Below, one piece after another: positions 4,442-5,923 of a stretch of 5,923 nt of DNA (position 1 is the first letter of the stretch; every line of letters starts with the position of its first letter). Location: NCBI GenBank assembly GCA_034435395.1, contig DAOTXK010000193.1, forward strand, positions 1-5,923, given 5' to 3'. The DNA is from DAOTXK01 sp034435395 (lineage in GTDB: Bacteria > Chloroflexota > Anaerolineae > Aggregatilineales > Ch27). Position numbers and translations under genes: made by a program. The notes under the pieces were generated by a model. The model was not told where the DNA came from and ran no database searches. It was given only the letters and a program-made list of their open reading frames with translations.

Positions 4442-4894
4442 ATGTGCCGAACAGTCGCCGCTACCCTGATATTGCTGGTCCTGGCGCTGGCCTGGGGGCT
4501 GGTTTTTCCCGCCGCGCCGCCGACCACAGCCATACCTTACGACTTCCTGGTGATCACCGACCAGCCGTTCACGCTGGGCATCGGGCAGACGGCTTACCTC
4601 GCCGCCGAAGACCTGACGGTCACGCTCCTGGAGGTGCGGGATGACTCGCGCTGTCCGGCGAATACCGTGTGTGTCTGGGCGGGACAGGTGACGGTTGAGC
4701 TGGCCCTGGCCCGGCGCGGTGGCCCGGCTAGCCGCCTCGTTTTGACCGGCTTTCCGGCCCCGGCGCATCCGCTCTCCCAGGCGAGCGGCCCCCTGACCAT
4801 CAAAGTGCTGGCGGTCAACCCGTATCCGGGCATGGGCGCGCCAATCCTGCCGGATGATTATCAGGTCACGCTGATCGTCGGCGGGGAGCCATAG
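4442..4894 (+). CDS. Exported or membrane-anchored protein with a DSRCP...CVWAG domain
   Basis: 150 residues from the chosen ATG. Residues 5-25 are a hydrophobic signal sequence or anchor preceded by R3, with PAAPPTTA following, so the rest should lie outside the cytoplasm. The body is a predicted beta-rich domain with the recurring pattern FTLGIGQTAYL (43-53), LTVTLLEVRDDSRCP (58-72), NTVCVWAGQVTVEL (74-87), a VNPYPG turn (125-130) and a closing DDYQVTLIV strand. C71 and C77 probably form a disulfide outside the cell. I know this pattern from small uncharacterised secreted proteins and lipoproteins in several phyla; no activity is assigned to it, and C2 at the start is not a lipobox. The gene diverges from the DUF362 operon and is followed by two GC hairpins. 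It might be controlled from the shared palindrome region. Confidence 0.75.
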   Translation: MCRTVAATLILLVLALAWGLVFPAAPPTTAIPYDFLVITDQPFTLGIGQTAYLAAEDLTVTLLEVRDDSRCPANTVCVWAGQVTVELALARRGGPASRLVLTGFPAPAHPLSQASGPLTIKVLAVNPYPGMGAPILPDDYQVTLIVGGEP

Positions 4895-4898
4895 CGCG

Positions 4899-4939
4899 GA
4901 GGAGGTCCCGCCCCCGCCTCCTCAGTCCCGCCGGCGGGA
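4899..4939 (+). terminator. Tandem GC-rich inverted repeats after the secreted-protein gene
   Basis: GAGGAGG (4899-4905) pairs with CCTCCTC (4917-4923) around an 11-nt loop. Directly behind it lies the perfect palindrome TCCCGCCGGCGGGA (4926-4939). The pair starts four bases after the stop codon. Neither is followed by a T-run. Confidence 0.5.
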
Positions 4940-4988
4940 ACCCACCCCGACCGCCTGGCTGCGACCCTGCCCACTGGCGATTCGCCGC

Positions 4989-5016
4989 TCGACGCCCGCC
5001 TACTGCGTGCTATAAT
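4989..5016 (+). promoter_or_regulatory. glyQ promoter with extended perfect -10
   Basis: A consensus TATAAT (5011-5016) preceded by TGC (5008-5010) forms an extended -10. TCGACG (4989-4994) is a fair -35 at a 16-bp spacing. The start near 5023 leaves only about 40 nt of leader, too short for the glycine T-box that precedes glyQS in many Firmicutes. Confidence 0.75.
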
Positions 5017-5061
5017 CCCCCCATCCCTTAGCCCGACCGTTCACCACACCAGAGGTCACCT

Positions 5062-5923
<862 letters not shown>

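Noticed and set aside
5017..5061. T-box riboswitch before glyQ
   Set aside because: Only about 40 nt separate the promoter from the start codon, far too few for a T-box.

Overview
The window is about 5.9 kb of GC-rich (roughly 60-65 % by eye) bacterial chromosome with short intergenic regions. The DPSL-type ferritin, the compact cytochrome b5-like protein, the DUF362 ferredoxin-like protein, the Cas4-like PD-(D/E)XK nuclease and a glyQ promoter reading TGC-TATAAT-CCCCCC together suggest an Anaerolineae-like member of the Chloroflexota. This placement rests on general resemblance, not on a search, and is held with moderate confidence. There is no insertion sequence, tRNA, rRNA or CRISPR array, and nothing marks the window as a phage or genomic island.

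Layout. On the + strand come a Cas4/RecB-like PD-(D/E)XK nuclease (3-683), then a promoter and a structured leader of about 174 nt, a thioferritin-type Dps-like protein (956-1507), a short cytosolic cytochrome b5-like protein (1582-1836), and a 31-residue single-helix membrane peptide (2014-2109) with a strong Shine-Dalgarno sequence. Two minus-strand genes converge on that peptide: a DUF362 protein with one [4Fe-4S] site (4157-2991) and, 48 bp behind it, a pol-beta-type nucleotidyltransferase (2942-2133), probably one operon. A 284-bp divergent region holds a perfect 14-bp palindrome set in the 19-bp spacer of a MerR-like minus-strand promoter. It is followed by a secreted or membrane-anchored protein with a DSRCP...CVWAG domain (+, 4442-4894) and by glyQ (+, from 5062), which runs out of the window.

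How the genes fit together. DPSL ferritin and cytochrome b5 are adjacent on one strand and could share the DPSL promoter, which would pair iron/peroxide detoxification with a small heme electron carrier; this is inference. The DUF362 protein and nucleotidyltransferase are probably co-regulated through the palindromic operator. glyQ is a housekeeping gene with its own strong promoter and too short a 5' UTR for a T-box.

The most interesting non-coding signals are the DPSL leader, where two GC hairpins compete with a third mutually exclusive stem, and the palindrome/overlapping-promoter arrangement at 4216-4271. Nearly every gene end carries a GC-rich hairpin without a U-tract.
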